From NCBI RefSeq assembly GCF_000237925.1, contig NC_031499.1, forward strand, positions 2,237,316-2,301,315: DNA of 64,000 nucleotides, written 5' to 3'. The position numbers and the translations under genes were made by a program. The DNA is from Schistosoma mansoni (lineage: Eukaryota; Platyhelminthes; Trematoda; Strigeidida; Schistosomatidae). A model generated the notes under the pieces. It saw only the letters and a list, made by a program, of their open reading frames with translations. It did no database searches and had not been told where the DNA came from. This document shows positions 43,190-53,478 of this stretch, one piece after another; positions within the stretch are counted from its first letter, which is position 1, and the number at the start of each line of letters is the position of its first letter.

Positions 43190-43345
43190 ACTATCAGGGA
43201 GTATTAATTTCTTTATGACTTTAAGTACGCCTTACTGATGAATACTAAATAACATAGAACCTAGGTCTGTTGTTTTTTACCAACTGCTTTTAACAAACTG
43301 ACATCATTGTATAGTGCATGGAATGTCCATTTACTTCAATCAATT
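43190..43345 (+). repeat. SINE-D, old decayed fragment
   Basis: CTTACTGATGAATACTAAATAAC and ACATCATTGTATAGTGCATGG resemble the hammerhead and following part of SINE-D. Confidence 0.35.
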
Positions 43346-43354
43346 ATTTTCATA

Positions 43355-43418
43355 GTTGAAAGCATGAATCAATTGAAGTTAGACCATCAAGGAAAACCTG
43401 GAAGCACTGGACTGCCTT
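43355..43418 (-). repeat. SINE-B tail scrap
   Basis: CATAGTTGAAAGCATGAATC to GAAAACCTGGAAGCACTGGAC, reverse; stops at the ribozyme cleavage region. Confidence 0.75.
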
Positions 43419-44885
43419 GTTCGTTGTTTATTTGTATTTTACTGATAAAAATCACTTAAAACTATAAATATACAATATACAAACGTAGTATTACTAGTTC
43501 CAATTAGTATATAATAAAGAAAAGAAAACAGCAGAAAGATTTTATCTTTTGGAGTCTAAATGAAGCTATCCAAGAGGCGTTAAACTGATGACACTCTCCA
43601 GAGATTAGATATATCAATTTAACTTGATTACAATTGACATGACTGATGACAATTGGATTGAGATTAACTCGTTGATAAAGTTTGTAATTAGTACTAATGA
43701 TAAAGCTTTTACAAGATTTACTGATAATATCCTCTAGATAAGACTTAAAAGGGTGTAAAAAATTTATAAGTTTGGTTGTTTGACATCTAATGGACACTAA
43801 ACATGGGATGGATATTTACATGGCTTTATAGATAAGCAATGACAGTATAAACACAATACCTGCATGACACCATTTCTATTTATTTTTTATTTTGTTTAAC
43901 TGATATGTCTATCAAAATAATCTTTAGTGAACTTGTCATAACATTGCTAGTCAATGAATAATCCACTTAGTAAACTTCATTTCACTATAGTGGAAAAGCA
44001 GTTCGGAAAATATCTATTGAAGCCAAACGGAATGCTGTTTTCTAAGATCGTCAAATAATGAGAACCATCAGTAAAGACATTCAGCTTGAATACGCGTTGA
44101 ATAGATAATATTGACATATGTTTATCAGTCTAACTGCTCCTGCAGAGCTATTTATGTGAGGCGTACCACTCGGCAAGTTCGTCATCATTTGTACTGGGTC
44201 GAACAAAGCAAAGGTAAAAGTGATTAATAGTTCTGTTCTTTCTCATCAAGTAGACAGGACATTAAGTTGACGTAAGTAAAGCTTTTAAAGTTATCCACGA
44301 TATTCTATCGAATTCCCTGTATGGTAGTAGCCACCACTTGTTTCTCCAAAGGATAGATATGGAGGAGAACATACTAAACACTATGGTGACTCTTTTAAAT
44401 TTTCCAACAATTAAATTTATGATAGGCTGTAAATGTTCTATGAAAGCTTGTAAGTACATGCGATTGACAGATATAATTAGTTAATTGAAATAAACGTAAA
44501 AAAGGGAAATTTGTGTGCATAAATACACGTTTCAAAAAAGGGGTTCCTAAAAGTTTGAACAGGTGTATTGTTTAGTCCTGTTACTCCCACTCCAGATATT
44601 CCTTCAGATGTTTGTATAATATCTTATTTTGTCAAGGTGATAATATGATAGTATCAGGTATAAAGTGGTCCGTTTAAACTCACAAACTGGTTATTCCAAA
44701 GTAATCTGAATAACTAAAACCGATAGCTAATGAATAAAGAAGCTAAATGTTAGATCATTTGAATTTTTTTGCGTCATTCATTTATCCTTTTTGTACTGCT
44801 TATAAGTGAATTGTTATAGATGCTTAATTCTATAATATGGTAAATATGTGTGCGCACAGTAATTTTTTGAATTATTATTGTTAAA
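43419..44885. other. Unique stretch
   Basis: No repeat, gene or RNA recognised over nearly 1.5 kb. Confidence 0.3.
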
Positions 44886-44889
44886 TAGT

Positions 44890-45385
44890 GCTCATTGTCG
44901 AATTCGCGAGTCAATCTAAGCTGGACCGTCATTGAAAACCTACAAGCACTGAACAGCAGTTTCGTCATAGTATGGAACTCCTCACCAGTGTTCATCCACG
45001 GTTCCACACGAGGGATTCGAACATAGAACCTTCGGTCTAGCGAGCGAACACTTAACCTCTAGACTACTGAGCAGGTACCCAATTGCGTTAACATTCAACT
45101 TCGAACGGTCCATGATCTTGTGCAACCCTTTATCCATTGTCTGAGGTGAATAACTGTCTTACACCCAACATGGATTGGATTCCACTGGTCACTGCTTGAC
45201 AGTATAACTTCATGGAATCGATCGTAAATCTGGTCACTAGTGAACACATGATTACCACCAATTTTCGGAGTGCACACTGCTGATGACTCCCATACCAGGA
45301 CAAAACGGCCGTCTAGTGCTTGTAGGTTTTCAATGCTGGTCTAGCTTGGATTGACTCGTGAATTCAACTTTGTAAATATTATAGT
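44890..45385 (-). repeat. SINE-B foldback, older subfamily
   Basis: Full reverse copy (44905-45255) and forward 3' part (45270-45385). Arms of about 85 bases with GAATTCGCGAGTCAATCTAAG against TTGGATTGACTCGTGAATTC. The forward core CTGATGACTCCCATACCAGG, ACAAAAC is altered. Diverged from the other SINE-B copies throughout, so an older subfamily. Confidence 0.8.
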
Positions 45386-45670
45386 CTCCACAAATACATA
45401 AATTATACAAATCTGACTATTAATCTGATTGTAAATAAGCCATTTTTGATTTATTTTGGGATACAAATAAATCCTTATCTTCAATATCTGGCTTTGCATT
45501 TTGCGTTTTTTCTTCTATGTTCAAGTTGTCGTGTAAATTTATTCTGAAGTGTTCGAGTGTTCAACTAGTAAGACTCACCAAACTATGAACATAATCTTCA
45601 ATAGTTTAATGCATACTTTACAATTGTTCAACAACGTTGTGTCGTTAGGCTTCGTATTTATTTAGTACTG
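45386..45670. other. Unique stretch
   Basis: Nothing recognised. Confidence 0.3.
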
Positions 45671-45671
45671 G

Positions 45672-45722
45672 TCTGCAGCTTATGCTCCATTGGGAGTAAC
45701 AGGCGTAAGTAAATCAGTATAC
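45672..45722 (+). mobile_element. RTE-type LINE, last 50 bases
   Basis: GCAGCTTATGCTCCATTGGG, AGTAACAGGCGTAAGTAAA: the very 3' end of the SR2-like RTE seen at 13.5, 49.9 and 58.9 kb. A severely 5'-truncated insertion. Confidence 0.75.

Positions 45723-45753
<31 letters not shown>
45721..45753. repeat. AT dinucleotide repeat
   Basis: ATACATATATATACATATATAT tract lying between the RTE end and a SINE-B start. Confidence 0.9.
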
Positions 45754-46112
45754 CTCATTAGTGACTGGCTTCCTAAGGTATTTCCTGGAGTTCTAGTGAG
45801 AAGCAGTGACCAGTGGAATTCAACCAGGTCTGTTGTGAGATATCAACTCACTGAAGACATTGGTGAAATGGTTGCTCAACTTCGTGGATTGTTTGAAGTT
45901 AGACATTAACACCGTTGGATGCCGGCCATCTCAGTGGTCTAGGAGTTAGGCGATCGCGCGCGAGACTGATAGGTTCTGGGTTGGAATCTCGTGAGGCGGG
46001 ATCGTGGATGCGCACTGCTGAGGAGTCCCACAATAGGACGAAACGGCCATCCAATGCTTCTAGGTTTTCCATGGTTGGTCTAGCTTCAATTTACTCATAA
46101 TTTCAACTGTAA
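45753..46112 (+). repeat. SINE-B, full-length forward copy
   Basis: Body from CTCATTAGTGACTGGCTTCC, A box CAGTGGTCTAGGAGTTAGGC, GGGTTGGAATCTCG, core GCGCACTGCTGAGGAGTCCC, AGGACGAAACGGCCATC, tail to AATTTCAACTGT. Cleavage triplet is ATC; stem I has one mismatch (CAATGC). Confidence 0.9.
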
Positions 46113-46416
46113 ATAAATAAGTTTTTTAGTACAAAGAAAATAATGCAGGATATTTTTGGTACAATCATATGTCTGAATGTATCACTGTCATTTATGTGCT
46201 ATACTGAGTCACTTGTTTTTACCAGCACTATCAGACTACGCATCTGGCTCAGATATGTAAATAACAGATTTGTCATTAATAAAGAGACTATTCATAGAAA
46301 TTTCTCCAAACACATAAAGAAGCTTTTGAGAACATATCGAATTCACTTTCGAAAAGGAAGATGAACATAGAGAGCTATTTTTCTTAGACTGTTTAGTTAA
46401 AAAGAGTTCCAGTGGA

Positions 46417-47062
46417 AAATTCACTTATTATTGTTTGTTTGAATCTTCCTGTTATATCCCCTGGTGAATTATGAATGGTAACTCTAAGGACTATTTATGG
46501 ATCAATATAATATGCCTATTTCCTATTGTACAATTATTAAGTAACTGAACTATTCATATTCGTATTTCTCTTATCATTAGCTTTATTTTGACCTTGACTT
46601 ATTATCATACGATTCTTGAGTTATAATCAGTTTATTGATTACTTTGGTTTGTATAAAAACCCAGTATGTTTGTAAATAATGATTCATATTTCCGAGGCTG
46701 TTATTTGTGTCTCCGGACTTAACGGGCTGGGCTAGGCAGATAGGAAGGGCCGAATAGCACTCAAGACTGCTCGTACGATTTCAAGTATCATTTGCGTCCG
46801 ATCAATAAATCCACTACCTCCCTAAATTGCACATTCATATATATTACGAGCGCACACGTTATAACACTTCCCATTGATGTTCAGGACTGCAACTGGTCAG
46901 TCTCTTATTGGCATATGTGCATACTGTGCGTATTGCCTCGATATAGCCTTAATTCACAAGCATTAAGAGTGAACATCAACTCTGGGATGCTGACGAGTCC
47001 CAAATATGACTTGACGCGCGTCCTGTATTCCACTGCTAGTCACTATCCATCTTTGCTTATAA
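46417..47062. repeat. SINE-A inside Penelope-like element, split by an LTR
   Basis: 46417-46449 and 46867-46970 form the reverse tail; 46971-47062 is a forward hammerhead end (TGACGAGTCCCAAATATGAC, TTGACGCGCGTCC, CACTATCCATCTTTGCTTAT). So this copy is of the inverted-tail type with a TTGA core. A solo LTR splits it after CTTCC. Confidence 0.85.
46450..46866 (+). mobile_element. Solo LTR, family L2, inside SINE-A
   Basis: Starts TGTTATATCCCC, ends CGTTATAACA, has a TTTGTATAAAAACCCAG promoter-like box. Flanked by a 5-bp duplication CTTCC (46445-46449, 46867-46871) made of SINE-A sequence. Shares its whole outline with 58009-58521 but is about 95 bases shorter. A fossil with no internal region. 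Confidence 0.88.
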
Positions 47063-48090
47063 TTCCACTGGTAGTGTAAATCTAGTCATATACCGAAAAC
47101 CAACAGATTTAAATCGGTATATTGATTTTAACTCTGCATATCCATTCAGTGCGAAAATTTCCCTTGCTCTGAATCTTTTCAAAAGAGCAACTAGGATCAT
47201 TACTTCAGAAGAAGGCAAACAAAAAGTGGAAGAAAATGTAATAAACATCATACGTTTTAGAATTTTTCGTAAGAACATCATTAAGAACATATTAAAACAA
47301 AATTGTCCGTATGTAAATAGCAATCCTAATGAAATGTATGGGATCGGTACTGTGGTTTTACCCTATCGCCAAGGTACGACAAAAGAATTACAACGAATAT
47401 TGAAAATGTACAAAATTAAGGTTTTCTGTAAGACAACTAACACTTCAAGAAACGGTTTAATCAAAATGAAAGATACGATCCTGCTCAAGTGTATACAAAA
47501 TTATGTCTACAGATTAGGTTGTGTTGATTGTGGTGCGTTCTACATTGGAGAGTCTTCCCATGAGATCTCAACTCGTGCCAAAGAACACTTAAGTTACACA
47601 AAATGACCTCCTAATAATCCTGTAGAATTGAAAAATTTACAGGTTAAATCAACAATAGTAGTACATGCTATGTTTAATAATCATAAAATTGATATTAAAA
47701 ATATGAAAATAATTCAGGAAACCTATTCCAGTTATAAAGAGAGGCCAGTAACCAAAGCGTTTCATTTTATGCTAAACCCCTCTGACCTGAATAGGAAAGA
47801 GGGCCTGAATATTCATCCGACCCAGACTGTTTTCTCCAAACAACCACATTTGACCTCATTTATTTTCCACACAATCTACACACACACACAACTAGATATT
47901 ACAAATGTACGCATTTTTCATACCCACACTCTGACATACAAATTAATACAGTGACAGGTCATACAAATTCACCTTGACCAAGAATAATTTGACATTGACG
48001 TATTCAGACATATTATGATTGTATCAAAAATACCATGCATTGTTTCCTTTGTACTATTTAAACTTGTGTTAATTTAATGTAGGCTATTTA

Positions 48091-48140
48091 TTCACTCTGA
48101 AGAAGTGGCCTACATTAAGTCACGAAATGTCAGAAATATA
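48091..48140 (+). ncRNA. Hammerhead-like core at the Penelope-like 3' end
   Basis: CTGAAGAAGTGGCC (from 48097), short stem GTG/CAC, GAAA at 48124-48127, GTC at 48129-48131. The blocks CUGANGA, GAAA and GUC are in the right order, with a one-base stem III as described for minimal hammerheads of Penelope-like elements. Stem I pairing is weak. Confidence 0.5.
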
Positions 48141-48181
48141 ACTTTTCTATTCATTAGGATAGAACAAAAAATATATTTATT

Positions 48182-48272
48182 TTCATAGTTGACCACCATG
48201 GTGGTCTAGCTTCAATTGACTCACGCTTTCAACTATGAAAATACTAAATCTTCACAAAAAACCCCTTCTGAT
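48182..48272. repeat. SINE-B mini foldback, 91 bases, 12-bp target duplication
   Basis: Only a reverse tail scrap (TTCATAGTTGACCACCATGG) and a forward tail (TGGTCTAGCTTCAATTGACT to ACCCCTTCTG); nothing of the body. Flanked by AATATATTTATT at 48170-48181 and 48273-48284. Confidence 0.9.
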
Positions 48273-48357
48273 AATATATTTATTATTAAATTTCTACCAA
48301 ATGTTTAATTTATTTGAAACTATCAAATCCAGCCTTTGCATTGATACGTAAAAAGCA

Positions 48358-48535
48358 TACCATTGGAAACCCACAAGCGCTGGATGGTCGTTTCTTCCTA
48401 GTATGAGATTTCTCACCAATGCGCACGCATGATCCTTTACGTGGGATTCGATCCTAGGACCTTCGGCCTCGCGTGCGAACACTTAATTTGTAGGCTATTT
48501 AGCCAGCAACCAACGGTGTTTTCGCTCTTAACTTG
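48358..48535 (-). repeat. SINE-B, old reverse copy
   Basis: CATTGGAAACCCACAAGCGC, TTTCTTCCTAGTATGAGATT, B box reverse GGGATTCGATCCTAGGACC. Related to the older subfamily at 44.9 kb. Confidence 0.7.
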
Positions 48536-48839
48536 GTAGCATCTGTTTCTAAAATGATATATATGTGGGTGAGTTTTGTTAAACGAAGTAAATTAAATCA
48601 TATTGGAGTAAGCAGTGCGATATTTCATAACTGTTAAAACTAGTTATCATAGCGTTTAGAAAAGAGAAGATTCGATAATAATTAGTAATTAAAGTAAGTT
48701 AGTTTTGCATTGATTGGTTACTGAGTGTTAGCCAATAAATTATTTTTTTTTACTCTTCAATACCGGTCGAATTCTATTGAGCAAGTTGCAATTTGGTGAC
48801 CAATCTGGGCAACTAAATACTATTTACACTATGTTTAGA

Positions 48840-49040
48840 TGGTGGGTGATTGAAAATAGTTGATCGTAGACCTTAGACCTAGGTTTTGTAGTAGTTGGCA
48901 TTTATCCACTAAGCATACTCAATACCTTAGGGGAACTGACTCTCGGTGGTGCGTTTGAACCCGCATAACTCAGTGTCACTAACTAAAAGGTGATCACAGC
49001 TAGAATATCAGACTGAAAATGTTTTATACTGTGTTACTTG
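48840..49040 (-). repeat. SINE-D, decayed reverse copy
   Basis: Reverse strand has GACACTGAGTTATGCGGGTT, CAGTTCCCCTAAGG. Resembles the tRNA-like part of SINE-D. Confidence 0.35.
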
Positions 49041-49400
49041 ATGGTTCACTCTCGCAAGCGACAAGAAGCATCTGTGTCCACAGAATCCCAGGTCCATATG
49101 AATGACAAGCACCAATCATCACTCAGCTTAGTTTTATGGTCTTCTTCCCTTAATCTACTAACATAACTAAGTTTCTTCCTGGTCTATTTAGATACAGTCA
49201 TTTTTTTTCAAATAAAATGCGAGTTTCAGGAGTTTGAAAAACTCCCATTTTGTGATTTAGCACAACATATATAAGTGAACAATATTGTTTTTCAATTAGA
49301 TCTTCATCAGGCTCTGATATAACAGGACTAGTGTCATCTATCTTTTAATTCATAAATTTTTAATTTATTTTAATTTAAAAATACATAGTTGAAATGAAAT
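49041..49400. other. Unique stretch
   Basis: Nothing recognised. Confidence 0.3.
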
Positions 49401-49404
49401 CAAC

Positions 49405-49885
49405 TTCAAAGTGATAATCTTCAATACGAACGTCAAGACAGTCCTATTGTACGGAGCTGAAACATGAAGAACTACTACATCCGTCGTCAAGAAGGTACAA
49501 GTATTTATAAACAGTTGTCTACACAAAATACTCAACATTCACTGGCGGGATACTATCAGCAATAGCGTTTTATAGGAGAGGACAAACCAGCTTCCAGCTG
49601 AAGAGGAAATTAGGAAAGACGTTGAAGGTGGATAAGACATACATTGAGGAAATCACCAATGCGCATTACAAGGCAATCCCTAACTTGGAATGGTGAAGGG
49701 AAGCGGAAAAGTGGAAGGTCAAAGAACGTATCACGCCGGGAAATAGAAGCAGATATGAAAAGAATGAATGTTAACTGGAAAGAACTGGAAATGATTGCCC
49801 AGGACAAAGTTGGATGGAGAATGCTGGTGAGCAGCCTATGCTCCTCGACGACGGGTAACAGGTGTGAGTAAGTAAGTAAGTAAAG
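49405..49885 (+). pseudogene. RTE-type LINE (SR2-like), 3' end
   Basis: Degraded C-terminal part in several frames. The clearest stretch, from 49633, reads [59 protein letters not shown] and [11 protein letters not shown], followed by the 3' end GGTAACAGGTGTGAGTAAGT with a clean AGTA tetranucleotide tail. Confidence 0.9.
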
Positions 49886-50095
49886 GTTTGAGATATATAT
49901 TCATGCTTCAACATAGTGATCATAGTTTAACTAGAACATAACTATGAGTTGTTAAGCATCGGGACGAAACAATGAACTGTAAAACTGTTACTTTTTAGGG
50001 TACATACTCGTTTGTTCATAGTTATACATCTATCAATGATTTCTAGAACAAACATACTAGTTTATTTTCTTATTGGATGAGGGAAATATTGTAAT

Positions 50096-50204
50096 TGTGC
50101 GGGATCGTGGATGCGCACTGCTGAGGAGTCCTATAATAGGACGAAACGGTCATCCAGTTTTACGTGGTGGTCTAGCTTCAATTGACTCATGATTTCAACT
50201 ATGA
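50096..50204 (+). repeat. SINE-B, 3' part with 12-bp target duplication
   Basis: Starts GCGGGATCGTGGATGCGCAC, core CTGAGGAGTCCTATAATAGG, ACGAAACGG, then a shortened region TCATCCAGTTTTACG and tail. Flanked by AAATATTGTAAT at 50084-50095 and 50205-50216. Confidence 0.9.
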
Positions 50205-50429
50205 AAATATTGTAATGATATTTTTAATTAAGCTTAGTTATTAATTGTTTCATTGAATCAATGATTATAATTATTATTAACATTTTATATTGGGAATTAA
50301 TTTTTGACCTTGATAAATTTCAAATTTTTCATGCTTCTGTGATTTAGTGAAGTTTCTTTCTTATTATTGTGTTCATGCATTATTCACTTGGTCTCTATGT
50401 TACTCGATATATATATGTATATTCATGGT

Positions 50430-50790
50430 CTTGCGTTGTGACACAGTTGGGTGATTTCTTCAATGTGTATCCTATCCACTTCCAGCGCTTCTTCCTGATT
50501 TCTTCCTCCACTGGAATCTGGTTTGTTCTCTCCCACAGTAGAATGCTGCTGATGGTGTCTGGCCAACGGATTCGAAGTATTTTGCCTACACAACTGTTAA
50601 TAAACACTTGTATCTTCCGGATGATGGCTTTCGTAGTTCTCCACGTCTTCGCCTCATACAGTAGAACTGTCTTGACATTTGTATTGAAAATTCTGATCTT
50701 AGTGTTGGTTGATAGACGGTTGTTTTTAGTTTGAGATGTCCTTCAGTTGTAAATATGCTGCTCTTGCTTTGTCGATGCTTGAATTATAGT
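50430..50790 (-). pseudogene. RTE-type LINE (SR2-like), C-terminal fragment
   Basis: Reverse strand translates to [43 protein letters not shown] (one frame, 50395-50607) with the preceding [15 protein letters not shown] segment in another frame. Unlike the other copies it lacks the 3' terminus, so it is probably cut by a later rearrangement. Confidence 0.88.
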
Positions 50791-51345
50791 AAAATCCTTA
50801 TTTCTTATTTATCATTGTCAGATCCCACAAGCTGTAATTTCGTTAACTCTTAAGTCATTTCTTTAGAATTCCCTAAAGTCTTTCTCTAAAAGCTTTTTAG
50901 TAATAAGGATGGGTATTCACAATATTAGTTAGGAGAATGTTTACTAATCAAATTCAATTATTTGACGAAATAAAATAATTTAATTTAAAAATAAAAGATA
51001 CAATGATCATCATCTTAACTTAAAAGGGTTCGTTTACTTCCGTTTTATCATTCAAAGTTAATTGTGATTATTGAATTGTAAATCGTTTACAATAGAATAG
51101 ACAAGTTAATATTCATGAGTAGGGTGTTATCATTAGAAAACTGATGGGATATTATGAAGTTAATCATTTGAAACAACGGAAGTATTTGAAGTAAAAAAAC
51201 ATCTAATTGGTTTCTAGGTAAAATTATAAAACGGATATAAAAACTTATCTGATATTTCCAAAAGTTAATGGGAGAGGAAAAATGTGAATAAGACACATTG
51301 AACTTACACTACTACACAATAAAAAAGAAAGAAAGAATCTCTTCT
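50791..51345. other. Unique AT-rich stretch
   Basis: Nothing recognised. Confidence 0.3.
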
Positions 51346-51361
51346 AATCAATATATAACGT

Positions 51362-51824
51362 TGAAATCATGACTCAAGTGAAGCTAGACCACCATGGAAA
51401 ACCTGGAAGCACTGGATGACCGTTTATCAAATGCTCACCAGTGACTGGCGCCAAGAGGTATTTCCTGGAGTTCTAGTGGGAAGCAGTGACCAGTGGAATT
51501 CAACCAGGTCTGTTGGAAGATATCAACTCACTGAAGACAATTGGTGGACGGTTGTTCAATCTCGTGGATTGGTTGAAGTTAAACATTAACACCATTGGAT
51601 GCCGGCTCAGTTGTCTAGTGGTTAAGCGCTCTGGCACGAGACTGATAGGTTCGGGGTTGGAATCTCGCGAGTGCAGGATCGTGGATGCGCACTGCTGAGG
51701 AGTTCCACAATAAGACGAAACGGCCGTCCAGTGCTTGCAGGTTTTCCATGGTTGGTCTAATTTCAATTGACTGGTGATTTCAACCATAAAATTACTAAAA
51801 TCTCCATAAAACCCTTCTTCTGAA
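51362..51824 (+). repeat. SINE-B foldback with 12-bp target duplication
   Basis: Reverse tail (51362-51425) then full forward copy to ATAAAACCCTTCTTCTG. Arms of about 62 bases. Flanked by AATATATAACGT at 51350-51361 and 51825-51836. Core GCACTGCTGAGGAGTTCC, AGACGAAACGGCCGTC, CAGTGC; stem II weakened. Confidence 0.92.
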
Positions 51825-51836
51825 AATATATAACGT

Positions 51837-52140
51837 ATTTATTCACATAGTTTGTATATGTTGTTCATGTTTTTGGGAACAGTTTATTCTAAACAAAATA
51901 TAATTTAAATTTTAAGGAGAGTATAATGATTTCTTCAATAGTAAGGTTTATTTGGTGAATTTAATCGTACAGATGTAGATTTCTTACTTTGATTACGTAA
52001 TAAAAAAAGTATTTTATCACTACGTTTTATAAATAAAAAAAGAGGTTCTTCCATTTGATCAATTGCGTTTATTTATCAAATGAATAAAAGAATATTCATT
52101 TAATTACAAAATCAATGTAAACGTTTATAGAAATGTCAGC
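51837..52140. other. Unique stretch
   Basis: Nothing recognised. Confidence 0.3.
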
Positions 52141-52439
52141 AACAGGACTTAGTAGCTAAGAGGATAATTTGATGGCATTTAAAGCGAACAGTACTGAGTT
52201 CGAGTCCCAAAATGATCATTAACTCAGATGCAGGTACATTCAGCTGACAAGTCCCAAATAGGACTTGACGTGCGTCCTGGATTCCACTGCTAGTCACTAT
52301 CCATATTTACTTATAAAGCTTGTGACTTAAAGTAATATCAAGGCAGTCCACACTGGATGCACATACACCAACTAGAGACTGGTCAATTTCAGTCCTAAAT
52401 AACAATGGGAAGATACAAGCAAACAACACCAAGTGAATG
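52141..52439 (+). repeat. SINE-A (tRNA-like, hammerhead, tail order)
   Basis: GTAGCTAAGAGGATAATTTG, GAGTTCGAGTCCC, core CTGACAAGTCCCAAATAGG, ACTTGACG, GATTCCACTGCTAGTCAC, tail to AACAACACCAAGTGAATG. The ribozyme core is dead at two blocks. Confidence 0.87.
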
Positions 52440-52594
52440 TATGGTCTACAGTACAATGTATTTTCTGATGAGATATCAACTCTTAGTACTGTAGAACAAT
52501 TTATATCTCTGATTATTTATGTTTTATTTTTAGGAATTTCATGTTGATAAAGTGGGTTTATATAGATTGTTGAATTCCATAGTTTATATCAAGA

Positions 52595-52800
52595 ATTGAC
52601 CTTGGCTAAACAACTAATGAGAACCAGAAAACACTGAGCAGGTGTTTCTACCTACTATGAGGCTCCTCACCAGTGTGTATGTACAACCCCACGACCTTCA
52701 GGTTTCACGGCAAGCGTTCAACCTCTAAACTACCACTAGTCACATCTCCTTACTAGTACTCCTGAAACCACCGCTCGAAATTAGTCACAGTAAGCACATA
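52595..52800 (-). repeat. SINE-B, old reverse copy
   Basis: GAGAACCAGAAAACACTGAG, CTACCTACTATGAGGCTCC, TCACCAGTGTGTATG, CAACCTCTAAACTACC and TAGTCACAGTAAGCACATAA. Strongly diverged. Confidence 0.6.
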
Positions 52801-53189
52801 ATTTATGTAACTATTATTAATAACCATATCAAAGGTAAGATATGTAACATTGATGACTTAAGCTGGTAATTGTATTATTTTATGAACCGACTGAAAGTGA
52901 TAATACACTTGATTGAATCGGTAGACATTAATTCAACAACATCCTTCCTGTCATAAGATATTAAAGTTCATAGTTTGACTCAATATTTGATCATGGGTGC
53001 CTGTATTTTGGGTGTCTCATAATGGTTTTTCCGTTAATTCTTATTAATTAAGTTATTCTTAACACTATCAGTACAGTTGTCTTCCCATTAACAATCCGTA
53101 CTTTTTACACATTATGTCTAGTTATGCGATCTACTCCACTGTAATCACTGACACATGAATTCCCTTGATTGATTAAAAGTTTTCAAATC
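52801..53189. other. Unique stretch
   Basis: Nothing recognised. Confidence 0.3.
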
Positions 53190-53203
53190 AGTATTCATTT
53201 ATA

Positions 53204-53464
53204 AGCAAAGATGGATAGTGGCTAGCAGTGGAATCCAGGACGCGCGTCAAGTCCTATTTGGGACTCGTCAGTTAGATGTACCTGCATTTCAGAATCTCAG
53301 GCGTTTTGGATCCCACTGCTAGCCACTATCCATCTTTGCATATAAAGATTGTGACGTTAGGCTATATCGAGGCAGTCCGCATAGGATGCACATATGCCAA
53401 CAAGAAACTGATCAATCGCAGTCCGAAATAACAATGGAAAGATACAAGCAAACAACAACAAGTG
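53204..53464. repeat. SINE-A foldback with 14-bp target duplication
   Basis: Reverse head and TTGA-type hammerhead (53204-53302), then forward end (TTTTGGATCCCACTGCTAGC, CTATCCATCTTTGC) and tail. Arms of about 35 bases (53204-53240 and 53306-53340). Flanked by AGTATTCATTTATA at 53190-53203 and 53465-53478. Confidence 0.92.
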
Positions 53465-53478
53465 AGTATTCATTTATA

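Larger units (their letters stand above)
46200..48169 (+). mobile_element. Penelope-like element, fossil, interrupted
   Basis: A Penelope-like retroelement in two pieces. 46200-46416 is the end of the RT domain (IWLRYV..RFVINKET). 47063-47840 is the following region (NLVIYRKPTDLNRYIDF, IIRFRIFRKNIIK) and a GIY-YIG endonuclease (VDCGAFYIGESSHEISTRAKEH). The 3' UTR ends with a hammerhead-like core near 48097. A SINE-A copy, itself split by a solo LTR, separates the pieces. It is broken in several places and its 5' part is missing. Penelope-like elements (such as Cercyon/Perere-10 in schistosomes) are known to carry hammerheads. Confidence 0.85.
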
